From Myxococcota bacterium (GTDB taxonomy: Bacteria > Myxococcota_A > Polyangia > Polyangiales > Houyiibacteriaceae): a stretch of DNA of 64,000 bases. The notes under the pieces were generated by a model. The model ran no database searches. It was given only the letters and a program-made list of their open reading frames with translations, and was not told the DNA's origin. Made by a program: the position numbers and the translations under genes. Position 1 is the first letter of the stretch. Every line of letters starts with the position of its first letter. This document shows, one piece after another, positions 44,208 to 52,506 of the stretch. Location: assembly GCA_028284955.1 (NCBI GenBank), contig JANQQS010000020.1:38602-102601 (forward strand). Direction: 5' to 3'.

Positions 44208-45136
44208 CACGGAGCATCTATCACAGCCGCGCCTTCTCCGGGAACCTGTCCGTCGTCGGACATCAGCGCATGCACCGCGGTCTCGTCGTCGAGCGCGATC
44301 AATCCGCCGGCGGGCTTGGTCCCGTTCTTGCGCAACCACGGCCAGATCGGCGCGCGGTCCCGGCATCCGAGGGCACGTTGCTCGGGCCCGCAGAGCACGC
44401 GGATGTGAAAATGGTCGGAATGGGGCCGCCCCTGCGAAGGTTGGTGCAACACCCAGGACGCCCGAAATAGCGCCTCGGACGAAGTCTCGTAGGCCATCGC
44501 GTAGCGCAGCAGCTGATGTTTGATGCCTCGCGAACAAAAAATCCATTGCACCCGAGCCTTCGCGTCGAGCACCAGCGTGCGCACCAGATGCCAGTTGCGG
44601 GCAACGTCGAACATCACCAGGTCGTTTGCGGGAGTGCCTTCGACGGCATCTCGACCGGTGCCGAATCGGTCGAACGCAACCCAACCTCTGCCGCGAATCG
44701 GGTGACCCATGGGGTCGGTGGCGTAAAAAATAAGATCGGCATCTCGGCCCGTGCGGTGGCTTCCGTGCCGGGAATGTCGGCCGCCTCGAGGGCTCGATAG
44801 ATCGCCAATGCGCAAAGGTTCGCCGCCTGGAAATGCGCGCTTTACATCGGCCGCGGCGAGGACCAACGCCTGAACCAAAGCTTCGATGCCGAAGCGAGTC
44901 GATTCTCCAGGTCGCGCGCGCACGAAGCCCTCTCCTCGGTCGTCCAGCGCTACGCCTCGCTCGAGCCATCCGTTGTTCGACGTACCGTGGGATATCGAGG
45001 TTCTTCGTTCAGACGGCTCTGATGGCGGCAGCGAAGCGCATGCTGTCATCAAGACGACGGGGAGTACCTGCGCTATTCGCTGTGGCCATCCCGCCGTTGG
45101 CTGTGTTCTTCTTGGTCGTTGCCCACCCAACAACAC
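44207..45136 (-). CDS. mepA: Penicillin-insensitive murein endopeptidase (M74), putative lipoprotein
   Basis: The product of about 309 residues has a hydrophobic lipobox segment (VLPVVLMTAC) and a MepA-type LAS metallopeptidase domain with IGDLSSPRGG, the zinc site HSRHGSHRTGRDAD, and a later HSDHFHIRVLCG. It would cut D-alanyl-meso-diaminopimelate cross-links in the periplasm. The N-terminus is uncertain: no ATG gives a good signal, and the GTG at 45136 is used as a likely start. It is divergent from the TPR gene at 45243. Confidence 0.82.
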   Translation of the reverse strand: MLLGGQRPRRTQPTAGWPQRIAQVLPVVLMTACASLPPSEPSERRTSISHGTSNNGWLERGVALDDRGEGFVRARPGESTRFGIEALVQALVLAAADVKRAFPGGEPLRIGDLSSPRGGRHSRHGSHRTGRDADLIFYATDPMGHPIRGRGWVAFDRFGTGRDAVEGTPANDLVMFDVARNWHLVRTLVLDAKARVQWIFCSRGIKHQLLRYAMAYETSSEALFRASWVLHQPSQGRPHSDHFHIRVLCGPEQRALGCRDRAPIWPWLRKNGTKPAGGLIALDDETAVHALMSDDGQVPGEGAAVIDAP

Positions 45137-45242
45137 GCCAGCAATACTAGCACTTTCCGCCCTCGAAGAACCTCTACTTGACGACGACTCGGGGAGACGT
45201 ACGTTGCGGCTGCGTATGCACCCACCACACGAAGATGGACCC

Positions 45243-46352
45243 ATGGATCAGCTTTCGGCGCATTTGGACCGAGGCTGGGACCTCGTAGCGCGAGGAGACT
45301 TCTCGGGGGCGATGGTGTCGGCGCGGAAAAGTCTCGAGATCGACGGAGAGTGCCCTGAGGCGCTCAACTTGATGGGATTCATCCATGCTGCGGAAGGCGA
45401 ACCCGAACTCGCCCTCGAGCGCTATCGCCAGGCGCTCGAGGTAGACGAAGGTTTTCTCGAAGCGATGCTCAACGCGGCGGAGGTGCTCATTCATCCGATG
45501 GGCGAAATCGACGACGCGTTGACGCTGCTTGACGACGCGTTGGAATGTTGTGAGACGCCTGACGAGACGACGGAAACGTTGCTGCTTAAAGTCGCCGCGC
45601 TGCTTCAGCATGGGGATCGCGATGGCGCGATCGCCGTGGTCAACAAGATTCCCAGTGGGCCATACGAGAACCCTCAAATGGAGTTCCTTGTGGGTAAGGC
45701 GCATTTCGAGGTGGGCAACCTCGATGCAGCCCAGCCGTTGATCGAAGAGGCGGCGCGCAAGCCCAAACAGGACAACCCCGACGTGTTCTACTATTTGGGG
45801 TTGATTCTCGAAGCACGCGAGGATGCTCGTGGCGCCACGGTCGCATTTTTGAAAACCCGCGAGCTCGACGAAGCGCTTCCTGAGGGCGCTCGCCTGTCTC
45901 GTGAACAGTTCGAGAAGCGTGCGCGGGCCGCTATCGCGCGCCTTCCTCGTGCATTGTCGGACAAACTTGAGGGCGCCTTGGTGGTGGTCGGCGATCGACC
46001 GGGGGCCGAAGTTGTGGCCGAAGGCGTGGACCCGCGAACGCCGCTCCTTCTTGACGACGTTCGCCGGCAGTCGCTCCCCGACTCTCGGAAAGAGAACGAA
46101 TCCCAGAACGACAACGAACCCTCCAATACGGTCGAGCCCCGGGGGCATTCCAAACCGCTGGACGATCCAGCGGCGGCCCGCGTCGAGCGACTCTTTCTCT
46201 ACCAAAACAACCTGGAGCGTTCGCTACCCAATATCGCAGAACTCGAAAACGAAATCCTGAGATTGCTTTGGCAGGAGCTCATCGCAGTGTTCCCTGAGCT
46301 CGAACAAACGCTGTCCGTTTCTCCGCAGAAAGAACGTGAAACCGAGTCTTAA
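45243..46352 (+). CDS. TPR protein with degenerate zincin-like domain
   Basis: The 369-residue product has TPR-type helix pairs over the first 220 residues (ARGDFSGAMVSARKSLEIDGECPEAL, GEPELALERYRQALEVDEGFLEAM, YYLGLILEAREDARGATVAFLKTRELDE). From about 225 to 360 it resembles the small zincin_1/DUF1025 metallopeptidases (IARLPRALSDKLEGALVVVGDRP, VERLFLYQNNLERS). Where these have HExxH, this protein has QELIA (344-348), so both zinc His are lost while Glu345 remains. It is probably a non-catalytic relative. It overlaps the next gene by 17 bp. An earlier ATG at 45216 is possible. Confidence 0.7.
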   Translation: MDQLSAHLDRGWDLVARGDFSGAMVSARKSLEIDGECPEALNLMGFIHAAEGEPELALERYRQALEVDEGFLEAMLNAAEVLIHPMGEIDDALTLLDDALECCETPDETTETLLLKVAALLQHGDRDGAIAVVNKIPSGPYENPQMEFLVGKAHFEVGNLDAAQPLIEEAARKPKQDNPDVFYYLGLILEAREDARGATVAFLKTRELDEALPEGARLSREQFEKRARAAIARLPRALSDKLEGALVVVGDRPGAEVVAEGVDPRTPLLLDDVRRQSLPDSRKENESQNDNEPSNTVEPRGHSKPLDDPAAARVERLFLYQNNLERSLPNIAELENEILRLLWQELIAVFPELEQTLSVSPQKERETES

Positions 46353-47307
46353 TTTGTCGCTTCGCGGTCATCTGTGGACGCTGCAGCCCTTCCTGCAACA
46401 CGTCGTAAATCCGCTCGCTCCCCCGCCCAGCCGCCATTTTCGAACCTACGCCGACGATCCCGCGTTTGGCCCCATTCGGCTCACGGGTCGTTTGCACGAG
46501 CGTCCCAGCGAGGATTTGGTGCTCGTGGTGCACGGGCTCGGCGGGAGCGTGGGCAGCCACTACGCGGTGCAGGCCGCCCAGGCGGCGCAGCGACTTGGAG
46601 CCGCCTGTCTGCGCCTCAACCTGCGTGGCGCAGATCGAAGCGGCGAAGATTTTTATCACGCGGGGCTCACCGAAGACCTCCATGCCGCAGTAACCAGCCC
46701 CGAACTTTCACGTTGGTCTCGTATTTTGGTTCTTGGCTACTCGCTCGGAGGCCATGTTGCGCTGCGCTACGCGGCCGAAGGCGCAGACCCGCGAGTACGC
46801 GCTGTCGCCGCGGTTTGTCCGCCGATCGATCTCGCCAAAGGCGCCTACGAAATCGATCAGCGCGCGCGGGCGATCTATCGCCGAAAACTCCTCGGGGGCT
46901 TGAAGGATATGTATGAGCGGGTGGCGGTTCGCCGAAAGGTGCCTCTTCCCCTTGCTCAAGCGAGAGCGATTCAGCGCATCCAAGATTGGGATGATGCGAT
47001 TGTCGCGCCTCGCCACGGGTTTCAAAGCGCTCAGGATTACTACCAGCGCGTGAGCGTGGCGCCCCTCCTGCATCAAATCGAGATGCCCGCGCTCGTCGTC
47101 GCGGCGAAGCACGACCCCGTGGTGATTTCGCGAACCGTTCGTGATTGGCTCGATCGGGCCCATACCATCCGAACAGTGTTCGTGACACAGGGAGGTCACG
47201 TGGGGTTTCCGCCGGGGTTGAATCTCAACCTCGGCTACCCTGGATGCGTCGAAGATCAGGTCATCGCGTGGCTTCGCGACGCCGGTCGGGTCGGCGGATC
47301 GACATAG
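46336..47307 (+). CDS. YheT-type alpha/beta hydrolase
   Basis: The 323-residue product has an alpha/beta hydrolase core like YheT: LVLVVHGLGGSVGSHY (oxyanion region), nucleophile elbow GYSLGGHV, Asp in AKHDPVV and His in QGGHVGFP. The substrate of the family is unknown; carboxylesters are likely. It starts at GTG inside the end of the TPR gene and overlaps the convergent KamA-type gene by 52 bp. Confidence 0.88.
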   Translation: MKPSLNLSLRGHLWTLQPFLQHVVNPLAPPPSRHFRTYADDPAFGPIRLTGRLHERPSEDLVLVVHGLGGSVGSHYAVQAAQAAQRLGAACLRLNLRGADRSGEDFYHAGLTEDLHAAVTSPELSRWSRILVLGYSLGGHVALRYAAEGADPRVRAVAAVCPPIDLAKGAYEIDQRARAIYRRKLLGGLKDMYERVAVRRKVPLPLAQARAIQRIQDWDDAIVAPRHGFQSAQDYYQRVSVAPLLHQIEMPALVVAAKHDPVVISRTVRDWLDRAHTIRTVFVTQGGHVGFPPGLNLNLGYPGCVEDQVIAWLRDAGRVGGST

Positions 47308-48434
47308 TCGACTTCTTCGCCTCGAAACGTGCGCAGCGTGGTCACGCCTTCGGCCGCGCGTACAATACCCGACGGAAGCAGCGCGACCTTTCCGCGACCA
47401 CCGGGCGTGTCGACGATGAACTTGGGCATCGCGATCCCGCTGATGCGGCCCTGCAACGCGCCCACTAGTTCGAGGCTTTGTTCCAAAGATGTTCGCAAAT
47501 GCGATGTGCCTCGGACGGGGTCGGCCTGCAGCAAGTAGTAGGGGCGCACACGCAGGCGCACGAGCCCTCGAAATAGTGTTTCTAGTTGTTGCGCGGAGTC
47601 GTTCACGTCGCGCAAAAGCACCGTCTGATTCATCACCGGGAGCCCCGCATCGCACAGCCGGCTGCATGCTTTCGCCGCTTCGCTGGTGAGCTCCCGAGGA
47701 TGATTGAAATGCGTCATGATCCACGCCGATGGATGAGAGCGACGCAGCGCGTCACAAAGCTCTTCGGTGATTCGTTGGGGTAGGGTTACGGGTGTGCGGG
47801 TTGCGACCCGGACGTAGTGCACGCTCTCGATCGACGCGAGCGCGTTCAAAATGCCAGCAATGCGCGTGGTGCTCATGAGCAAAGGGTCTCCCCCCGAAAC
47901 GATCACATCGTGAATCTCTGGATGCGCGCGCAGCCAGGAAAACGCCGGCTGAAGCGCGGCGAGCGATCGGGCTCCGCCTCCCTCTCCGACCATGCGCGAG
48001 CGCGTGCAAAAACGACAGTAGACCCCGCAGCGATCGGTCACCAGCAAGAGCGCTCGGTCGGGGTACCGACAAATCAAATGAGGAGCGACCTCGTGCTCTT
48101 CTTCACCGAGCGGGTCGCGCAAATCTCCGGGAGCGACATCTGCTTCGTCCACCCGAGGTACGCACTGCAATCGAATGGGGCACCGAACGTCGTATCGATC
48201 GCAGAGCGACAGGTAATACGGGGTGACCGAGATGGGGAGGCCGCGTGCGGCGGCCCGCTTGGCTCCTTCGAGCTCGCTCGACGAAAGCTCCAAATGTGCC
48301 TGAAGACCCTCCAGCGACCGAACCGCGTGGCGGCTTTGCCAGCGCCAGTCTCGCCATTCGGGAGATTGGCGCGTGGCGGCCGACAAAATCTCGAGTTTCG
48401 AATCGCTCGCAACGACCGGCAGCGAAGAGGTCAT
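47256..48434 (-). CDS. KamA/EpmB-family radical SAM aminomutase
   Basis: The 392-residue product has the radical SAM motif CGVYCRFC (CxxxCxxC) in a KamA context (LICRYPDRALLLVTDRCGVYCRFCTRSRMVG), then DVIVSGGDPLLM and VATRTPVTLPQRI typical of lysine 2,3-aminomutases. PLP-binding Lys is likely in the C-terminal part (AMPKFIVDTPGGRGKVALLPS). It could make beta-lysine as a metabolite or for EF-P modification (EpmB); no epmA or efp is in the window. The ATG at 48434 is used. Confidence 0.88.
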   Translation of the reverse strand: MTSSLPVVASDSKLEILSAATRQSPEWRDWRWQSRHAVRSLEGLQAHLELSSSELEGAKRAAARGLPISVTPYYLSLCDRYDVRCPIRLQCVPRVDEADVAPGDLRDPLGEEEHEVAPHLICRYPDRALLLVTDRCGVYCRFCTRSRMVGEGGGARSLAALQPAFSWLRAHPEIHDVIVSGGDPLLMSTTRIAGILNALASIESVHYVRVATRTPVTLPQRITEELCDALRRSHPSAWIMTHFNHPRELTSEAAKACSRLCDAGLPVMNQTVLLRDVNDSAQQLETLFRGLVRLRVRPYYLLQADPVRGTSHLRTSLEQSLELVGALQGRISGIAMPKFIVDTPGGRGKVALLPSGIVRAAEGVTTLRTFRGEEVDYVDPPTRPASRSHAMT

Positions 48435-48583
48435 GGCCGGGAGCGTAGCGAGTTCGCTACAGCGTCGTCCAGCGTGCACCCTCGGGTGTGAACCCGCGTT
48501 CGCAAGCGCCCTTCACGCACCAAGAAAATCTAATAATTTCGAGTCGCCAGCGCTAGGCATAGCGGTTGCTTTGTAGTGTTTCG

Positions 48584-49159
48584 ATGCCTCGAACTTCTTA
48601 TCTGCGCATGGCTCTCCCACGAATGATTCTTCTACCGGCCGCGACGTGGTGCGCCGCGCTGACGCTCGGGACCGCCGCGTTCGCCCAGCCCGCCGCGGCA
48701 CAAGACCGAATCGGCAACGTGAGCGTATCGATGGGAGCGCTTCAGCTTCGGGAAACGTCTTCTGAGCGATGGGTCCCCACCATGCGCGCGGAAGCGGCCC
48801 TGGATGTGCTTGGACCACTGCAGCTCGGGGTCTACGGCAACCTCGTTGCGCGCTCGCTCCCTTTGCAGCGGCCGACGCTCGGCGGGGGCGGGCTCATTGC
48901 CCTTCGGCCGGAGTTTGCGGTGAGCGATTTACGTCCTTTGCTCCAGGTATCTACTGGGCGTACCCGCCTCCCCACGACGACAGGGCGAAGCAGCGCCTGG
49001 GTCACTTCCGTTGCGGCTGGCCTCGGGGTTCGGGTCAGTCGCATCGCAACCGTGGAAGCTCGTGTCACGCATCATTGGCACTATGGGATGAATCAGAGTT
49101 CGGAGCTTCAGACGCGCGCTTGGGAGATTACCGCGGGCGCGTCCGTGTCTTTTCCGTAG
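48584..49159 (+). CDS. Putative outer-membrane protein, unknown function
   Basis: The 191-residue product has a signal peptide (ILLPAATWCAALTLGTAAFAQPAAAQ) followed by amphipathic strand-like segments (LQLGVYGNLVARSLPL, SAWVTSVAAGLGVRVSRIATVEARVTHHWHYG) and ends with ITAGASVSFP, whose terminal Phe-Pro resembles barrel C-termini. It is small, perhaps an 8-strand barrel. The start is not marked by a clear ribosome site. Confidence 0.65.
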   Translation: MPRTSYLRMALPRMILLPAATWCAALTLGTAAFAQPAAAQDRIGNVSVSMGALQLRETSSERWVPTMRAEAALDVLGPLQLGVYGNLVARSLPLQRPTLGGGGLIALRPEFAVSDLRPLLQVSTGRTRLPTTTGRSSAWVTSVAAGLGVRVSRIATVEARVTHHWHYGMNQSSELQTRAWEITAGASVSFP

Positions 49160-49168
49160 TCACCGCTC

Positions 49169-49266
49169 TTTCCCTGGTCGCCTTCCCTGGTCGCCTTTCC
49201 TGGTTGCTTTCTCTGGTGGGGCCTTTCTTCGGCGCGCCGTTTCTCGGGCGTCGTTTCTCGGGCGTC
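49169..49266. repeat. Short tandem repeats upstream of the sucrose phosphorylase gene
   Basis: About four degenerate 13-bp units (TTCCCTGGTCGCC, 49169-49221) are followed by two perfect copies of GTTTCTCGGGCGTC (49239-49266). They lie in the 226-bp gap that should hold the promoter. No coding sense is seen. Confidence 0.6.
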
Positions 49267-49385
49267 ATTTCCAGAAAGTTTCGCGTTGCCCCGGGGGGCG
49301 GAATGCCATAGGGTGCGCGGCTTTCTTTCCTCGGCTCGAACGTCCTCGCGCCGCGAGGTCGCGCGAGGCAGCATGGGAGCGTGAT

Positions 49386-50834
49386 ATGGCCCTCAAGAAT
49401 CAAGTTCAGCTCATTGTTTATCCCAACCGCATGGGCACCGGCCTGCGCGACCTAGGCACGATGCTCGAAAAGCACGTGCTCGATGCGGTTGGAGGCGTGC
49501 ATATTTTGCCGATTTACCCCTCCAACGCGGACGGCGGTTTTTCTCCGCTCACCCACAAGGAGGTCGACCCCGATTACGGAACCTGGGAAGACGTGGAGGC
49601 GATCGCCAAGCGATTCGATCTTTGCCTCGATCTGACGCTCAACCACATCTCCGACGAGTCGCCCGAGTTCATCGACTTCTTGAACAAAGGCAAGAGCTCC
49701 GAATACGCGGATCTCTTTGTCGACGTGGATGATTTTGAGCCCATGTCGCAGGAGAACCTCGCCAAGATTCATATTCGTAAAGAGAAACTTCCGTTCCGCG
49801 AGATCACGTTTGGCGACGGAACCAAAGGGCGCGTATGGTGCACGTTCACCGAGCGCCAGGTCGATCTCAACTACGATTCGCCCAAAACCTACGACCTCCT
49901 CTTTGACTATATGCGCTTCATGATGGCGCGCGGCGTGAAGCTCTTTCGGCTCGACGCGTTTGGCTACGTCACGAAGCGTTTGGGCACCAACTGTTTTATC
50001 GTCGAGCCGGAGATTTGGGACATCCTGGAGCGATTTCGTCAAGTCGCGGCCGACGATGGCGCCGAGATCATGCCCGAGGTCCACGACCACTTCAGCCACC
50101 AGCTCACCATGGCCAACCGCGGCATGTATGCCTACGGATTCGCGCTTCCGGTGTTGGTGCTGCACGCGTTCTTGCGGCAGGACACGACGTATCTAAAAAA
50201 CTGGCTGCGCATTTGCCCGCACCGACAGGTCACGGTGCTCGACACGCATGACGGCATTTGCATTCCGGACGCCGAGCATCTGATTCCGCCGGACGAAATC
50301 AAGGCGCTCATTGATGACGTTTCGCAGCGCAGTGAAGACCCGATTTTGCGTCGCTCAGCCGCGCACGTAGGCAGCGTAGGCGCCATCTATCAGCTGACGT
50401 GCACGTACTTCGACGCGCTCAAGCGCGACGAGAAGGCCTACCTTGCGGCGCGGGCCATTCAGTTCTTCACGCCGGGGATTCCCCAAGTTTATTACATGGG
50501 TCTGCTCGGCGCGACGAACGACCACGACGAAGTTCAAAAAACCGGCGAGCTTCGCGACATCAACCGGTCGTTTTTCACGCTGGAAGAGGTTGACGAGCAT
50601 ATGCGCGCGCCCATGGTCCAAAAACTTGTCCAGCTCATGAAGTTCCGCAGCCAGTATCCGGCGTTTCAAGGTCGTTTCGATTTACACTATTCAGACAAGA
50701 ACGGGTTGCATCTGAGCTGGTCGCAAGGCGAATTGCGCGCAGATCTCGAGGTAAACTGCGAGACGCGCGAGTTTGCGATCCACTACGTGGACGAAAACAC
50801 CAAGGAGCGTGCCACGTTGCAGTTTGACGCGTAG
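49386..50834 (+). CDS. Sucrose phosphorylase (GH13 subfamily 18 type)
   Basis: The 482-residue product cleaves sucrose or a related glucoside with phosphate to give glucose 1-phosphate. It follows GH13_18 enzymes closely: nucleophile Asp190 in LFRLDAFGY, acid/base Glu231 in MPEVHDHF and transition-state Asp288 in LDTHDGI, nearly the numbering of bifidobacterial enzymes. Relatives include glucosylglycerate and sucrose 6-phosphate phosphorylases, so the exact acceptor is open. GGGAG lies before the ATG. No sugar transporter is adjacent. Confidence 0.9.
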   Translation: MALKNQVQLIVYPNRMGTGLRDLGTMLEKHVLDAVGGVHILPIYPSNADGGFSPLTHKEVDPDYGTWEDVEAIAKRFDLCLDLTLNHISDESPEFIDFLNKGKSSEYADLFVDVDDFEPMSQENLAKIHIRKEKLPFREITFGDGTKGRVWCTFTERQVDLNYDSPKTYDLLFDYMRFMMARGVKLFRLDAFGYVTKRLGTNCFIVEPEIWDILERFRQVAADDGAEIMPEVHDHFSHQLTMANRGMYAYGFALPVLVLHAFLRQDTTYLKNWLRICPHRQVTVLDTHDGICIPDAEHLIPPDEIKALIDDVSQRSEDPILRRSAAHVGSVGAIYQLTCTYFDALKRDEKAYLAARAIQFFTPGIPQVYYMGLLGATNDHDEVQKTGELRDINRSFFTLEEVDEHMRAPMVQKLVQLMKFRSQYPAFQGRFDLHYSDKNGLHLSWSQGELRADLEVNCETREFAIHYVDENTKERATLQFDA

Positions 50835-50912
50835 TATTCGTGCTCCGAAGAGTCGTATGAGGGGTAGCTAGTTTCCTAGCCATCGGACTCCGGGCGGCTC
50901 TTCTGTACGACC

Positions 50913-52505
50913 ATGACTGCACCGTCTCGCGTCGAAGAAATAGCCCGTTCCGACCGCGATTCCGATGTGATCGTGGTCGGCGCCGGCCATAACGGGCTGG
51001 TGGCTGCGGCGCGTCTGGCCCGGGCGGGACTTCGGGTGCATGTGTATGAGCAGCAAGCCCGCATCGGCGGTGCGTCGGTGACCGAGCAACCCTTTTCTCG
51101 CGCGCCCAACGTTCGGCAGAGCACGGGAGCCTACCTGCTCGGGTTGATGCCGCCCGAGGTGCTTGCCGACCTCGACCTTACTCTGCCTCTAGCGAGACGC
51201 GACCCGCACTACTTCTTGCCCACGCGCGACCAGCGCTACCTTCTGTTCGGCTCCGACGAAGATGCGATGCGTGAGCAATGCCTGCGCTTTTTCTCGAAAG
51301 CCGACTGGAACGCGCATCAAGCGCTGCAACGCGAGCTCGGTGCGATTCGCCGCGACATCGCGCCGACCTGGGTCCGAGATGTGACCGCGGTCGAAGCAGA
51401 ATCGATCGAGCACACCGCCGACCGCTATGTTCGGCAGGAGCTCCGCGCCGCATTTGTCGCGCTTTGTCGAGGATCGGTTGGCGAATACCTAGAGCGATTT
51501 GGCTTCGAAAGCGAGCTGCTCAAAGCAATGTACGCCACCACCGACGGCTTTAGCGGGCTCTCCGGCGGTTGGGATACACCGGGCAGCGGCATGAACTTCC
51601 TGATTCACAACATGTGCCGGTTGCCGGGCTCGGCGGGCACATGGATGGTGGTACGCGGCGGCATGGGCGCTGTGACCGAAGCGATTGCGGCATGCGCCAG
51701 GAAGGCCGGCGCGGCCATCGATACCAACCACGCCGTCGTCTCGCTCGAGACCTCCGGCGGAGCCGTTCAGGGCATAGTGCGCGAGGATGGAACCTTCGTT
51801 CGGGCAAAAGCGGTGGTGGTCGGAACAGATCCTTTTCGGTTGCTCAGCATGAGCGATGCATGGCCAGCATCGTTTGTGCAACGCGTGCGAGGCTACGAGC
51901 GAGACGGGATGACCATGAAGGTCAATCTTTGCCTCTCTGGCTTGCCGCAGTTTTCCTGCCTTCCGGAAACCCGCGGGCAGCATCACGGCACCATCCATCT
52001 GCTCCCGGATCGCGATGTACTCTCGAACGTGCGGACCGCGTTTGCGGAAGCGTCAGCCGGAGAACTACCGAGCTGGCCCACCATCGAATGGTATATTCAA
52101 ACCACGGTAGATCCGTCGTTGGGAGACGCGGCGGGGCGGCACAGTTCCGCTCTCTTCGTGCAATGGGTTCCCTACGAGCTCGCGAATGGCGACTGGAGCG
52201 ACCACGAAGATGCGTATGTCGACCACCTGTTATCCATTTGTGATCGATTTGCTCCCGGCACGAGCCGTTTGGCGGAGGATCGCTTCGTGCTGACGCCTCC
52301 CAAAATCGAGTCTTATTTCGGAATGCACCGCGGTCATATTCATCACGTCGACAACACATTTGGCTTTGCCGACCGCTTGCCCTACCGCCTCCCCCTCGAA
52401 GGGGTGTATGCCTGTGGGGCGGGGTGCCACCCCGGGGGGTCAGTGATTGGGGCTGCGGGATACAACGCCGCCACCGCAGTGCTCTCTGACTTCGGGTTTA
52501 TCTGA
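50913..52505 (+). CDS. Phytoene-desaturase-type FAD oxidoreductase
   Basis: The 530-residue product has an N-terminal Rossmann FAD motif (VIVVGAGHNGLVAAARLARAGLRVHVYEQ, then IGGASVTE) and the C-terminal flavin signature GVYACGAGCHPGGSVIGAAGYNAA. It belongs to the phytoene dehydrogenase/PYROXD2-like NAD(P)/FAD oxidoreductases. No other carotenoid genes are nearby, so a carotenoid role is not implied. The GAF gene starts 1 bp after its stop. Confidence 0.85.
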   Translation: MTAPSRVEEIARSDRDSDVIVVGAGHNGLVAAARLARAGLRVHVYEQQARIGGASVTEQPFSRAPNVRQSTGAYLLGLMPPEVLADLDLTLPLARRDPHYFLPTRDQRYLLFGSDEDAMREQCLRFFSKADWNAHQALQRELGAIRRDIAPTWVRDVTAVEAESIEHTADRYVRQELRAAFVALCRGSVGEYLERFGFESELLKAMYATTDGFSGLSGGWDTPGSGMNFLIHNMCRLPGSAGTWMVVRGGMGAVTEAIAACARKAGAAIDTNHAVVSLETSGGAVQGIVREDGTFVRAKAVVVGTDPFRLLSMSDAWPASFVQRVRGYERDGMTMKVNLCLSGLPQFSCLPETRGQHHGTIHLLPDRDVLSNVRTAFAEASAGELPSWPTIEWYIQTTVDPSLGDAAGRHSSALFVQWVPYELANGDWSDHEDAYVDHLLSICDRFAPGTSRLAEDRFVLTPPKIESYFGMHRGHIHHVDNTFGFADRLPYRLPLEGVYACGAGCHPGGSVIGAAGYNAATAVLSDFGFI

Positions 52506-52506
52506 C

